Shown here one piece after another: positions 23,251 to 36,054 of a stretch of DNA of 64,000 nt; the first letter of the stretch is position 1, and each line of letters begins with the position of its first letter. This DNA comes from Lunularia cruciata (Eukaryota > Streptophyta > Marchantiopsida > Lunulariales > Lunulariaceae). Where the stretch lies: NCBI GenBank assembly GCA_948567375.1, contig OX419760.1, positions 63,670,911 through 63,734,910 of the forward strand. The letters are read 5' to 3'. Position numbers and translations under genes: made by a program. Below the pieces are notes generated by a model, which worked only from the letters and a program-made list of their open reading frames with translations, made no database searches and was not told the DNA's origin.

Positions 23251-23699
23251 CTAGATTTTTTTGATTCCGAGTGGGAGATTGGGCTGCCTTACAGGAGGAG
23301 TTGTTAAAGCTGCATGGTTTAGGAGATAGGTTTTACCATAGGATACCACAGAGTCCACTTGATTATGATAGTGTAGGACATTGATTGGGTTGGTGGGAGA
23401 GTTTAATAGAGTAGCATGAGTGTTACACTCTTTGTTTATGGCTAGTTCCATTGATGAGACTATCTCTTCCCTACACTTACTACATCCAATGGCAAGAAAA
23501 GGAGTACCATTAGAGGTCTTAGATTATCAACTTGAGTATTTTTTTATGTCTTGATAGTTCACTTTTTGCACAAGCATTGTGAATTGCTCCTTGCCTCTCC
23601 TCAAGAGGCTTGTCAAGGATGGTATATGAGCATCTTAGAGATTTCTTTCAAGTAGTTGATCCTTCTAGTGGATCTACCAAGCTATTTTAGGTAGCTACA

Positions 23700-24500
23700 A
23701 TAGTAGCAAGGAGAGATATTCATATATCAATTAGTCAGGTGTTAGATGCTAGTTGACTTCTTGCAATAGAGAAGGACACATGGGGCATTAGAATGATTGC
23801 TATTGGAGAGATCTTTTTGTGCTTGATTAGCCATACCATTGTCCTTTAGCATCAATCTCAATTCCAAAATCACCTTAGTGCTTATCAGTTTGCAATAGGT
23901 ACATCTGGAGGTTGTGAGGCTATATCTCTAGGCATCAAGCACTCTTAGATATCCATCCAAAGGGAGTCATCCTATAGGTGAATGTTGAGAATGCTTTTAA
24001 TAGTGTCTCTTGAGCATCCATTTTTAGAGAGCTTCAGGAGGTTGGTGGATCCTTGGTGAGTCTCATTCCTTTTTTCTGGTCATCTATGGCTCTCATGCTT
24101 CCTTTCATTACAAGCATGGTTGGTCATAAGGGAGAATCACCATCTTGGAGTCACTTTTTGATACACAATAAGGAGATCCTTTAGGGGGCATTTGTTTGCC
24201 ATGGTTCACTTTAGAGCTCTCTTTCTACCACTTTGGCCATGCTAGGTTGTGTATTTCCTCCTTGGTAGATGATACACACATTGTGTGCTCTATATTTCAG
24301 ATTAGGCAGGCCTTTGATCACTTGACTAACGAGCTACATCTTGTAGGCTTGAGAGTCAAGGTGTCAAAGTGCAGAGCATGGTCCCCTTCAAGTATCCCTC
24401 CTCACCTTGAGCTTCCAAAGGGGTGTATTACATCTACATATGGACTATGTGTTCTTCAAGTGCAAGTAGGATATGGGATTCTATCACATGCTTCCTAAGA
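23700..24500 (+). pseudogene. RT element B, reverse transcriptase (decayed)
   Basis: Readable blocks in order are I-R-M-I-A-I-G-E with L-I-S-H-T-I-V-L (about 23788-23850), Y-Q-F-A-I (about 23885), a broken motif A near 23970-24000, and a damaged GD-type motif B near 24175-24190. The palm frame at 24196-24498 follows, with S-L-V-D-D-T-H-I-V, A-F-D-H-L and V-S-K-C-R-A-W. They match element A block by block. The catalytic D-D is kept although frames around it are disrupted. Confidence 0.78.
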
Positions 24501-24617
24501 TGTTGCACTTGTAGAGGTATTCTCCATGTGGATGACTTTCCTCTTCTAGGAGATCTCTAGGTGGCATTTGGTATACTCTCCTCTAGTATTGCCCATTGAC
24601 CGACTTACCTTCTACAC

Positions 24618-25010
24618 ATGGTTCCTCCTTCCTTGAATTTCCTATCACATTTGAGAGATTTTGATAAGAGGATTATGAGAGTCTTTGGTGATATCATTAG
24701 ACCAGGGTCATTTGAGTGTGTGATGGTGATTTGGCATGGAGATAGACATCTTGAGCAGAGAGGTAGACCTATTATCAATGGAGGAGATGTCACTTATAGC
24801 ATTTTTGGTAGTTGTGCTCTCTTGGTGCCCCTACTTTCCTCTTATTTTGTGGTTGCTGATAGGCCAGTTTTGGAGACATATGTGGTCAAGGTGGAGGAGG
24901 GATTTTTTTCTCTCCAAGTGTTATTGCAATAGACGAGAGATGGTCTATCCTCATGGGCATGGGAGGATCTTCCATCCTTTGCTTCACTACCATCAGATTG
25001 GACTGTAGGT
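24618..25010 (+). pseudogene. RT element B, linker between RT and nuclease-like region
   Basis: The frame at 24618-24932 (R-I-M-R-V-F-G-D-I-I, then V-L-E-T-Y-V-V-K-V-E-E-G) matches the minus-strand fragment of element A near 11055-11330 (V-F-G-D-I-I, L-K-T-Y-V-I-E-V-E-E-G). It is conserved between copies, so it is a real coding segment of the family. I recognise no domain. It lies where a thumb or connection domain would be. Confidence 0.5.
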
Positions 25011-25269
25011 AGAGCGCCAATGTCATCATAAGCTACATTCTCTCTTAGTTGACTTGTCCATTCCTTGAGCCACTAGAGCACGTCTTTGCTTTTGCTTTGG
25101 CAAGGGTGGAGGTTCTTGGATCTTAGCTTGATCATGCATTAGGGAATTCCAACTTGCACCAACCACCTTCTCGATAGCATTGAGGTTTTGTCTAGGTTTG
25201 GTCCACCAGTCTACATTTTCATTATTCACTTGTGAGTGTGGTTTTAGATGCAGCAGCGGTCCATATGAC

Positions 25270-25600
25270 ATGGTGTCCTTTTGGAGGATAGAGGATAGCT
25301 ACCCATGATGCCATCAAGGATATAGTGTTTGCTATGGCACAAGAGAGTGGATACCTTGCTTGGAGGGAGCGTTTGTATGCTTTGCAAAAAACATATGTCA
25401 AAACAGACTTATATTTGGTCTGAGATGATCAAGTGACAGTGGCGGATGTTGTGGTTACAAATCCTCCGTGTGATACAATTTTGGAGGGAGTGATTACTTA
25501 TCCACCTGGATGAGCGGCGAGCAAAGCAGCAGCATGCAAGGTTTCCAAGTATAGGGATATGCAGCGAGGTCACCTCTTTGTTCCTCTAGCCTTGGAGTTA
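25270..25600 (+). pseudogene. RT element B, possible C-terminal nuclease-like domain
   Basis: The plus strand reads H-D-A-I-K-D-I-V-F-A-M-A, G-Y-L-A-W-R-E-R, D-D-Q-V-T-V-A-D-V-V-V-T-N-P and F-V-P-L-A-L-E-L-Y-G. These are the same landmarks as in elements A and C. The spacing of the E in W-R-E-R and the strand A-D-V-V-V is compatible with a PD-(D/E)XK core, which would supply target nicking in a LINE-like mechanism. One stop precedes D-D-Q and another follows P-P-G. Function is inferred from pattern only. Confidence 0.5.
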
Positions 25601-25639
25601 TATGGAGCAGTGGACACGATGATCGACACATTTGTCAGG

Positions 25640-25990
25640 TAATGCATGAGAGCTTATCATATTAGATGTCAAGGGTACCACTCTCACTCTCATATTTTGT
25701 AGCATATTTTAGATAGTATGTGTCCATTGCTATATAGAGAGCATTGGCTGAACAATGTAATCCATAGGAGAACAATTATACTAAGTGATGCTTCTTTGGA
25801 TGATTCTTTAGTTTGTAGACCTTCTAACTTGCATAGCTCAAATATCTTAGCTGTGGTAGAGCAGATTTCTCATATCAATACTATTGGGGCCTAGCACCCT
25901 TTTACCTCTTTTGTCTCTCCCTTGTATGCCTTGATGGGGTCTTCACATCCTTCATGTGTTCTACGTGGACGCCTTTCTGTACTTGACAGA
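25640..25990 (+). repeat. 3' terminal module of RT element B
   Basis: This stretch carries the shared tail landmarks GAGAGCATTGG, ATCCATAGGAGA, TTGCATAGCTC, the weak hairpin GGGGC-CTA-GCACC (25886-25899), TTTTACCTCTTTTGTCTCTCC and GGGGTCTTC. It ends near GTGGACGCC. No poly(A) tail is visible. The same tail closes elements A, C and D. Confidence 0.65.
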
Positions 25991-25999
25991 ATCGATTAC

Positions 26000-28900
26000 T
26001 AAACTTTAAAATTCCGAGAGAATTTGTGTGATGTGATTACCAAATGCTTACATCAAGCATTTGGTAAACTGTGTTTACAAGTACAAACCACAGAAGTAAA
26101 ATATAGAGCTCAGAGGTTAAAGCGGACCACTTCCTAATATTTGGCCAAGATTCGAAGGATCCCAAAGTAGTTGGATATCAAGTGCCGGGAAACGAAGTGG
26201 AGAAGACCATTGGAACCACCCGAGGAACTGGAAAGAAGCATGGATGTCGACAAATATCAGCTCCACATCGGCTCCAATCACGGAAGCAGTTTTCTACTGA
26301 GGCAGGTCGGGATGATTCACTCCGCGACGCGAGATCTATAAACCAGGTCGCGATCCTACCTGTTCCCAACATGTCGGGCTGTTTTGGCCGCTGTCACTGG
26401 CGACACTAACGGAGTCGAGATCTCCCATCCGACGGCAGACTGGAAGCGGTGCCATTCAGCTACTAACGTAACCGCGTAACTCAGGTACCGCGAGATGGGA
26501 GATTCCGTTTCTGGATTTAATCCTAGTTCAAAGGTGTGCGATGATATTCCTCAGATCTGGACGGGGAAACCAAAACCGATGCGTTGCGTGTTCCGAAGTT
26601 CGAAAGATCGTGTGTTGGATATTTGTTTGCCCTTCAGGCCTGATTTTAAACTGGATTCAGTGGCATATTCTGGTATCAGTGGACTACAGCACAGTAGATG
26701 CAAAATGGCATGGTTGTCTGTCTTGTATGTTGCGTAAGGATGTTTCTGTACGGTCCGTACAGATGTAGACGGAGTTTATTGGTAACGACCAAGTCCACAG
26801 TGCATTGAACTTGGACAGATCCAGTGATCCTCATGTGGTTACAATTTGAGTGGCTGTAAAGACCTAGGTTGGCACTTGAATCCTGGATTTAAATTGCATT
26901 CTATATCAGTTTCCATGAAAGAGAAAAAGGAAGGGACCGCGTAGGATAACAAAGAGAATGGGAAAATCCATCAAGCTATACAATGATAAAACAAAAAAAT
27001 AAATGAAGTTCAACCCCATAGCATCAGGATTAATAATCTGTCCTACAGCAACTTCCATATAGATCCAAACAAGTATACATGTGCATTCAACCCCTCCTAA
27101 CACCAATAGTTTCGAGAATGGAAAAGAAAAAGGGAGTATAAACATATTCAAATGGAAAATAAATCTATCGATTGTGATGATGTGTTATTGTCTGCAGGTT
27201 GGCCTACTCCTGTAGTTGGAAGTGTGGGACTCGATAGGCACAAGAAAATAACATGACCGTCTGTGCGTGGTCGACTTGTCAATTGGCATGGGAGAGACTG
27301 CGGGTAGGATTTTCACGGAGATTGTAGCTACTGCGAGGAATGAGGTTCACCATTGGATACTTAAGTCAGAGACTGACTCGTACATCTGTCCCATGTGAAC
27401 CCTTCCGCCTCACTGATACGTTTCTCTCGAGTCAAGAACATAATGTTACGGAATACGTTTACAATTTAGGCAGTGGTGCGGAGGAGCACTAATTCACAAT
27501 TTGAAATTGGACATAATAATCACAAGAATGTGCCGAATAAATTTTCTTTATAATGAGAATTGTTTGATCGACTAAGCACAAACTATCATTCTCAAGCACG
27601 CAAGCTATCTCTTACAACCACGATTGGCAATAGCTCAACTTGTGTACCCAATGATTTATTTATGAAAAACAGAATATGTTTACAAGAATTAATGCTCCAC
27701 CTAAGGTTCTCCTAAAACTGAATGACTAATGTCTAGACCGGCCAGCAAGAGAACCACTCCTAGTATTTGGATCCTCTGCTCGAAGATTTAGAGAAAACTG
27801 GACATGATCGGTTGAAGCACAATTGAAGAAATGGAGAACCTCTACTAAAAAAACAAAAGCCTAATTATATGCTAATAACCTAACCCTAAAAGAATTTTTC
27901 TATCCAGTGACAATACTCTACTGTGATTGTTGCCTTTCTCATACGTCACTGCCGTAAATAGTCAAAGGATCATACTTTTAGATTTTTCTAACAAAAAGAG
28001 TTAATATAGATAGAGCGTCAACTTAGTTTTAATTACTATTTAATTTTTTTGTGTTATTGTACATTCTTATATGGATTAATCCCGCACTTAAATGATTGAT
28101 TGCCCGTAGTTGACTTTCCCGCAATGTGTCTTTCTCCCCCACTCCTCTTCTGTTCTTTCCCGCATAGGACATTTCCCATCCTAAACTTTAACCTTCTTGG
28201 ACCGTTATCAAGAGATTAAAGTGACAAAAATGGGAAATCGCATGAGGGGAAGCAGAAAGAAAGAGAGAGATTTTGAATATTTAGGTCTACCCATGTTAGT
28301 CTCATATGTGACATTTAGTGTTGATATTAGTCTCACATGTGAAATTTAGTGGTGATAGTGGAGGATACCTTAAACATAGCCTTAAACATGATTAAATTAG
28401 ACCAAGTAAACGGTTTATGATAACTCCTGAGAAATCTATTGTGTCTTTAAACATGCACGGGTGAAGGCGAACCCCCTTACGCTAATTTCTCCACATTCTC
28501 TCGACGTCTCCGTTTCGTCCATCAAACATTGTCCATATTATTTTTAATCTCCTTCGCATTCGTGGTATTTGTGGATGTGTTCGGTTCCAATGATTGAGCT
28601 GAAGAACATATTCTATTATATTCCCTTATTCAATCCATTATCATATTCCATTAAAGTTCCATTATTTAACCTGTATACTCAGACCATTATATAAAAATGA
28701 ATATACATAAGCTAGAATGAGGATCCAGCTATCTGGATCTTCACACTACTTTACCTTTTCTCTTCCTTTATAAATTTTGCTTATGTCTTTTCAGGTGAGA
28801 ACTCTTGTGTGCGAGTATCTGGAAGACATATTCTTTGTAATAGACGTCCATGTTATTTCGTCATAGATCCATGCTTCCACGCTGAATTAAAAAGGTACCA

Positions 28901-31900
28901 AAGAGGATAGAGTTCAGAACTTTCGTGCTATCCCCGTGATAGAAATCCAGAGAGCAAAAAGTTTGAAGATCAAAAGTTTTGCACCCGTTGCGGTTTTTTA
29001 TCTAAATTCAACACCATTAGAGACATCTCTTTTATACAGGAAATGATCAGTGCAAGCGGAAGTACATGTGTGGGCTATCATTTATATTTTAATTCCAAGA
29101 GTACTTTGAGTGTTATTAATATTTTTAAAATTCCTATGAGATTCATGCTAATGCCAGTCTTCTTTCTGTTAATTAGAGGTTTATAAGGTTTCTCATTGAC
29201 AAGATATTTTCAAGAATATTATTTCCGTTCTTCGAAAATTCTCAATGTTCAAGTAAGTTCCAAACCTGAGTGCCAAAAAGGATAATATTTACGAGCTTAG
29301 GTGCTTTAAACGATACTGTATATCCGTGAATTCAATTTTTACGATTTGTAAATTTCTAAAAGAAAGACAAATCTATGACATCCAGAATTAGGAAAAAGAG
29401 TTGAGTTTAATTGTTAATCTAAAGGGGAAAAGGTGACCGGAAATAACCTTGCACAGCTCGTTAAATTTAAGTATAATTTGACATTCTGTGTGAAAAGGCA
29501 TTGTGCTTTCATTTACACCAAGAGGTTTGCTCTTATTTTTTAAACCTAGAAATTTGTCTTTATCCACCACTTTGTCAACTTGTTTAGGTTACATATTTTG
29601 TTTGGAATGTGACTGTCGTACGGCAAGAAATCTATCCGAATCGAGCTTGAATCTCGTTGAGGCTTGCTCATCGTCCATAAAGTGCCTGTACCCACTCGAA
29701 TCAGCGTAGCTGGTATTACAGCTTAGGTTGCTCAGCCCACCTATCTTCAACGGACTCAAGAGTGGTGACTCAGAAGGATAAAGTGAGGGGATAAAGTGAC
29801 AAAGTGTACAAGGAATATAGTAGGGGGGGTTTCAAATTCTAGATTTTCAAAATTATACAGGTACGAGGTACTGATGTGAAATATGATATTTTATAGGTAC
29901 CCTTATGTAGGGGTTGGTTTAAACATGAATAGCCTCGTAATAAATTAGGGTTTGAAAATTTGACAGTTAAATTTAGTCAGATAAATTTTAATTTGATATC
30001 ACTGGACTTTACCAGATCACCCCTAACTCTAACCGTTACCCTTCGGTCATGTTTTCAAACGCCCATAAAGATATTTCCAACTATATACATTTCCCCATAA
30101 AACCTTTCTGAACTCCTGCACGTTTACCCATTCAATTTTGACAATCTACCCATAAATTAGTTTATGGATTCATAGGGAGGGGCATGCCAGAAACCTAAAG
30201 TTGAACCCGAATTCAAGTATATAGTTCATGAGATCCCCATTCGCTCATGATTAGTTCTCAACATTGGCAGCCATATCCTGGTACCATGCACCCATCAGCT
30301 GGAGAATCCAATCCTTACCTTTGCAGCCCAAACTCCAATCATCATGCACTAGACAAATCCTGCCCATGCTTGGATCAAGTTTTCCTCGGAAGGGGATTGA
30401 GAGGTTAACCGAGGAGGAATCGAATAGACGGCGGCTCAGAGCTTTCGTCTTTCTTATCCTGGACATTCTACCGGCTAGCACTTGCAATTTGTAACTCGCA
30501 GAAGTTAGTGCTACATGATAGAGCTTGCTTATATAGCCTCCTCAGATCCTGAAAGTATGTGACTAAGACCTATGTTTCTATCAAACCATTGCAAAGCAAC
30601 CGTTCGTCATGCTGTTCATAGTTAAACCTTGTACGACTTCAATGGAAGGAACAGAAACATTTGAGCAGTGATGTACTTCATTGCGAGTTCAACGTATTTA
30701 CGAGGATAATAGTTTATGTAGGTTCTCAAATTGATGTACAGTGAGGTTCCAATTCTCGTCTGGACGGGAAAAGGACACGCCAGACCTACTACTTCATGCC
30801 GTCATTGTTAGTGTACTCGTCCAGTTTGAAACGCCTATGGATAACTACGGTATCCGAGAGATGAAATTGTCCTAAAATCTTGACCCGATATAGTGGTAAG
30901 AGTGTTGGTGGTTCGTACCCTGTTGTCTTGTGATACCCTCTACAATACAAGATCTTTTCGATGACAATTGTGTTTCTCGTACTCTCATCTCTGTTCAAGT
31001 TTGAAAATCATGTTCCAGGTCTACTGTACTTTCGATATGCTATCAACAAGCGATACTAAACATGTGACATTCATGATTCAGTTTTTATTCTCCTGGTAAT
31101 GGCGAAGCCCGAACGTAGAAAATTTTGGAAAGATCAGAAACTCTTTTCATTTGAAAATTAAAATTTTAATGTAATGTTATGACTTATTTCTTATAAAGAA
31201 AAAAGCTCCTGCCGTCATCAATCTATACTACAACCACTACTGAGAAATAATTTAGTGAGAAAATTTTACATAGTTTAGTGCAGAAAGTTATTATATAAAT
31301 AATATCCCTCTATAAATATACAGAGATTATTTATCTATTTATTTAACATACCTAGACTTGCGTACAGTATATCCAATATTATAATTCCGATGCACGTTTT
31401 TCAACACAAATTGATAAGATAGCTGATGAGGCACCAGGTTTTCTGCAATCTTTAGGAATAAAAATTATGAACTCATTAGGTTCCTGCTTCATTTAATTTA
31501 ATTCAATAAGCTCTTAATTAAGAGGTTTAATAAGTGGAGAAATTCTTTGTGATTTATAGGCATATTATAAGGGCCTACCTTTTAATGTACATATAAGTGA
31601 TGCTTGCAATTTCTAAAGCATTTTTTGGTATTTGATCTTGACCTAGGACAAATATTATTCAGCATTCAAGATACTTCTCGTTGAATTCCAATCTTTCGAC
31701 TTACTATATCTACTGTGTTTTATCTGAGAAGAATGATCAAAAGAAAGATCAAAGCAGGCTAAAGAAGTTCAAAATCACATTCCAGTTTGAAGTCATAGCA
31801 AACAATACAATAGAGCGGATAAGGAAAACCTGCAAACACAAGTATACACGTGCACCATAATAGATACGAAAGAACCGCATGTCCGTTGCGTACTATACAC

Positions 31901-33820
31901 AAAATGCCTCCACTCTATGGATACCTCAGGTCCCACCCTAAAGCTCAAGTGGAGAACTGTTTGGACCAAGCAGTACGGTATCGATAGGAACTGCATCAGA
32001 TATTCCCATGTCACATGCTGACACATATGATCTATTGGCGGTTGTCCATATTTCTTAATCCTTGCCCTCATTTCAACCAATCTTAACTTTAGGCATGGGA
32101 CTTGGCATAATTTCTGTGACAGTTAACATCCAGCAATTGCGGCGGTAAGACGATTGCGAACTACACTCTCATTGAAGACTGTATGGGTTTCGCCATCCCT
32201 GTAGGCCAGCTTCGCCTTTCACATAAAATCTCCATCTAGAAGATTCCAAATCACTGAGAACTAGATACTCTGGACTTCATACGTGTCGAGAAAGAAAGGC
32301 GCATCACACTTCTTCACTAACATATCGGTTGTTTCTTCAAGATAGTCGATAATGGATCCTCACGTATCTGGATACAGGATTGAGGAGAAACTACAGAAAG
32401 GAAAGGTTCCATGGCGGTGTCCATAAAAGCATCGTGGACTGATGTTTTATTGATGGCAACAAGGATATAGATTAAAGTGAGGTTTATCTTATATCTACTG
32501 ACATTATTGAAGGGCAACAACATTCGAAATTCTCGCTTCGTTCGAGGAGTACCCAATAGATTTCTGAATACAAATACACCTACTTAGGAGCATGATCAAC
32601 AATTCTGTATACATATGCTCATACCAAATCTGTAGTAGTTACTGGACTGGATAGTATCTTTGCTTTCTCCAATATCCATAATGGTTTGACGAATATAATG
32701 GGAGGCCTCTAGTCTGCACATGGGATTATACAGTAGTCTAGTGATGGCGATGTTTGGAGCAAAACTTTTTGAAATTGATTCGCACCTAGGTAAAACTTAA
32801 TGTCGGGTATAAAATAAATGTGAAATCATATTGTTCCGCAAGGAATACATGTTCCCCGCAAAGACATCAATGTCCCCCATTTCACGCGTCTTCATTAGGA
32901 GACTAGATACTTTTTTTTTTGCCCTTACAAAAAGATATGCAGAAATCTGAAAACCCCACGTTGTGGTACAGTAGAAGGGATATGCAGCTGCGCATACCTG
33001 TAGTCATCAACGGCAGTAGCCAGGCGAAGAAATCTCGAAAGCAAGCCAGGAAGTGGAGGGGTAGGACCGGCCCCGCCCTATGGATGCCTGTCCGCGTAGG
33101 AGGCCTATCCCGCAGTAGGCTTTCCCGTGCAAACCGGAGTTAGCTACCGTGGTTAAAACCCGGTTCATCTTTTAGTGGATTGAACTTCTCCGCTCACAAA
33201 AGGTTTCTAACCACACACCAACTCTGGTTAGCGTAGAAACGCCTTAACCGCCTCCTGCCGTTCAGCTCTGAAGGATGGACAGACCGAGCCAAAAATGACC
33301 AAGATCTTCAGAGGGGCGACAAGCTGGTGTTGACTCTGGAATGTAGGCATGATTTCAGGTAACCTGTTGCGCAACATATCTAAAGATGCCAAATATGTTT
33401 GTCCGTCACTACCGGGCTGTCTTGGGAGACATGTGTAAGCAAACACTTGTAGTTTGACTTATGACGGACTTACTTCATGGAACTAACATTGGAGACACGT
33501 GGCTGCCTCCGACTTGTCTAGCATGACATGCAACTCCTTCCGTTAACCTGATCGACGCCATTAACTTGTACTTGTACTTTCCCGATTGCCTTGAGAGTCG
33601 CTTTCCGGAGAGAAACCGGCGACCAAAGAAGGAAAATTCATCTAGAGAAAATTAGAGGATAAAAAGGAAAAAGGAAATGCCCTCCTTCTCTATCCTCAGC
33701 AAGTTTATCCTACTGTATTTTAGAAATTGATTGCGGTAAAACTATTTACTTCACATTTTACTCCTTTTTTTTAAGTTATTAACGAGGACCCTTTTGTCCT
33801 CTGCGATCTGCGAAGCCTAT
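26000..33820. other. Mixed-composition intergenic stretch without a supported gene
   Basis: The base composition is more balanced than in the AT-rich blocks, and many short frames occur on both strands (for example 26178-26737 and 30251-30494). None carries a domain I recognise and I could not assemble splice-bounded exons with confidence. A 13-bp perfect hairpin lies at 26037-26067. Some of this may be untranslated, promoter or decayed gene sequence. Confidence 0.4.
26037..26067. other. Perfect 13-bp hairpin just beyond RT element B
   Basis: TTACCAAATGCTT (26037-26049) and AAGCATTTGGTAA (26055-26067) pair perfectly around the loop ACATC. It lies about 50 bp downstream of the end of element B and is not followed by a T-run. 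It is not a bacterial-type terminator. Its role is unknown. Confidence 0.6.
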
Positions 33821-33833
33821 AAGGAATTACATT

Positions 33834-34973
33834 CCTCGAATTCCTATACGGAATTACTACAGTCAAATCATGAATTCTTATCAAGAATTATTACCATCAA
33901 ATTGGATCATTGGTTTGTAGTCTTCCTTGATGGAGCGAGAGTGACAACATATGCATATGTCCTCGGGTTACTAGAGCACATCTTCACTTTGGCAAGGGTG
34001 CATGCTCTTGGATCTTGGATCAATTGTGCATTAGCGCATTCCGACTAGCATCATCCACTTTCTCTACAACGATGACATTCCGCCTAAGTTTGGTCCACCT
34101 GTTTGCAACTTCATTAATCACTTGTGAGTGTGGTTCTACACTAGATGCAGCAGTGGTCCCTATGACATTGTGTCCTTATGGAGGAGAGAAGATAGCTACC
34201 CATGATGCCATAAGAGATATAGTGTTTGCTATGGCACGTGAGAATGGATACCTTGCTTGGAGGGAACGTTCATATTCTTTGCAGACGACATGTGTCAAAG
34301 CAGACTTATACTTGGTCTGAGATGATCAAGTGACAATAGCGGATGTTGTGGTTATAGAGACTTCATGTGATTCAATTCTTGAGTGAGTGATTACTCATCC
34401 TCTTGGATGGGCGGTGAGCACTTATACTTGGTCTGAGATGATCAAGTGACAATGGCGGATGTTGTGGTTATAGAGCCTTCATGTGATTCAATTTTGGAGG
34501 GAGTGATTACTCATCCTCTTGGATGGGCGGTGAGCGGTGCAACAACATGTAAGGTTCCAAGTATAGGGGTATGCAGCGAGGTCACCTCTTTGTTCCTTTG
34601 GCCTTGGAGTTATATGGAACAATGAGCATGGTGTTTGAGACATTTGTCAGGGAATGCATAATAGCTTATTATATTAGATGCTAGGGGATACCAATCTCAC
34701 TCTCATAGTCTAGACAACGTGTGTCCATTGCTCTATAGAGAGCATTGGTTAGTGCAATCCATAGGAGAGCAATCACTCTAGGTTATGCTTCTTCAGATGC
34801 TCCAATAGATTGTAGACCTTACAACTTGCATAGCCAAAATTGGTGTAGTAGGGAAGATTTTCATATCAATACTATTGAGGCCTAGCCTCATTTTACCTCT
34901 TTTGTCTCTCCTTTGCAGCTTGATGAGGTCTTCCTATCCTTCTTGTGTTTAATGTGGCTGCCTTCCCTTGCTC
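33834..34973 (+). mobile_element. RT element C, 5'-truncated, with 12-bp target site duplication
   Basis: The segment matches the last third of elements A and B: linker sequence from about 33900, H-D-A-I-R-D-I-V-F-A-M-A, A-W-R-E-R, A-D-V-V-V, then the 3' module. It is flanked by AGGAATTACATT at 33822-33833 and 34974-34985. Severe 5' truncation plus a 12-bp duplication is the outcome expected of target-primed reverse transcription. This supports a LINE-like and not LTR-like integration mode for this family. The first about 65 bp are filler rich in GAATT words. An internal 116-bp tandem duplication is present. No poly(A) tail is seen. Confidence 0.8.
34304..34535 (+). repeat. 116-bp tandem duplication inside RT element C
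   Basis: The block starting ACTTATACTTGGTCTGAG occurs at 34304 and again at 34420, and each unit runs through the A-D-V-V-V coding segment to GGGCGGTGAGC. The units differ at a few bases. Elements A and B have one copy only, so the duplication happened in this copy or its parent. Confidence 0.8.
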
Positions 34974-36054
34974 AGGAATTACATTGGGTGGTTTCATTTA
35001 TAAGTTTCAATGAACTCCATGGGTGAAAGGATGAGTTACATAGAACTTTGACATATACCCATAAACAAAAAGTGCTAATAACTAAATATTTCTTTTAAAA
35101 GTTGTTAAAGGTGATGAAATTTTTTTGAGACTTTGGTGGTCTTATTTTTAAAATTTATGGGTAGAATTAGAAGAAAGACTTTGTTTGAATTACTAACACA
35201 CAAGACAAAATAATTATGATATTGGTAACATGTTACCGTGTGAGCAATAAGAAAAGTGATGTGGAGCAAGCAAAATTCACATTATGTACTCTTGAAATAT
35301 TTGAAACTCATCCTTCTCAAAAGCTCAATTATTCCTACATCTACATTGGTGAATAAATCCAAAGTAAGATAATTGAATTGATCATGTACCATTTTTTCTA
35401 ATCCAATTGAATTGAGAATTGGGAAGTGAGATTTATTTTGCCATCTAGAGTTAAGAGATGTGAAAATCTGCACACCATGAACCATTTCCATCTTAGATGT
35501 AGTAGTTTGCATGTTATAGTCATGATTGCAAATTGCAAATTGCATAAGTAGAAAACAAAGAGTACACCCACTCACAGTCTCTAAATCCTCTTTCTATTCC
35601 ATATTGTGTAGATCCTTGTGTTAATTCTAATTCTAGTCCTTGTGTATCACCAAGCAGAAGTACCTTCCAAGAGCTTCTTCTCAAGATGGTATTGTCAGCA
35701 CTTTCTTCTATCGAGAGCAAAATGAAGTTCAAGGAGGAAAGGTTTAGGATGATGTCTCATTATTATAAGCAGATTCTGAATTATTTAGAAGATCTAGAGC
35801 ACTTAGCATAGACTACAAGGAGCAATTGCAAAAAACCAGTTCAGAAGAGCACAAGTTTCAGTTACATGATTGCATATTTGGGTTGGTATGGGAAAGGGTT
35901 GATTCCGGAGTTGATGATAGGAGATAAATTATACAAGATGTCTGCACAATAAATGGAACTGTACAAGGATACACAAGATCGGAAGGACAAGTGCACCAGA
36001 GAAAGTGTCACAAAGAAAGAATTGAAATGGGGATGGAGAACTATAGATGATAAG

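Larger units (their letters stand above)
21410..25990 (+). mobile_element. RT element B, plus strand, interrupted by a solo LTR
   Basis: The element follows the order of element A on the opposite strand: 5' leader (22217-22870), N-terminal segment (22870-23250), RT (about 23700-24500), linker (24618-25010), nuclease-like region (25290-25600) and 3' module (about 25640-25990). About 60 bp of tail-like sequence (TTTGTCTTTTCCTTG, then TGATAGGTCTTCCCATC) precede the leader and are split from it by the solo LTR1 at 21473-22211. Numerous stops make all frames non-functional. The left edge near 21410 is approximate. Confidence 0.78.

Noticed and set aside
30251-30494. Overlapping open frames on both strands, each starting with ATG
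   Set aside because: Short, no domain, no splice or family support. Mirror-image frames are expected by chance.
30870-30960. tRNA-like wording (AGTGGTAAGAG and GGTTCGTACCC)
   Set aside because: I could not form an acceptor stem or a proper anticodon arm at the needed spacing. Likely chance similarity to A- and B-box words.
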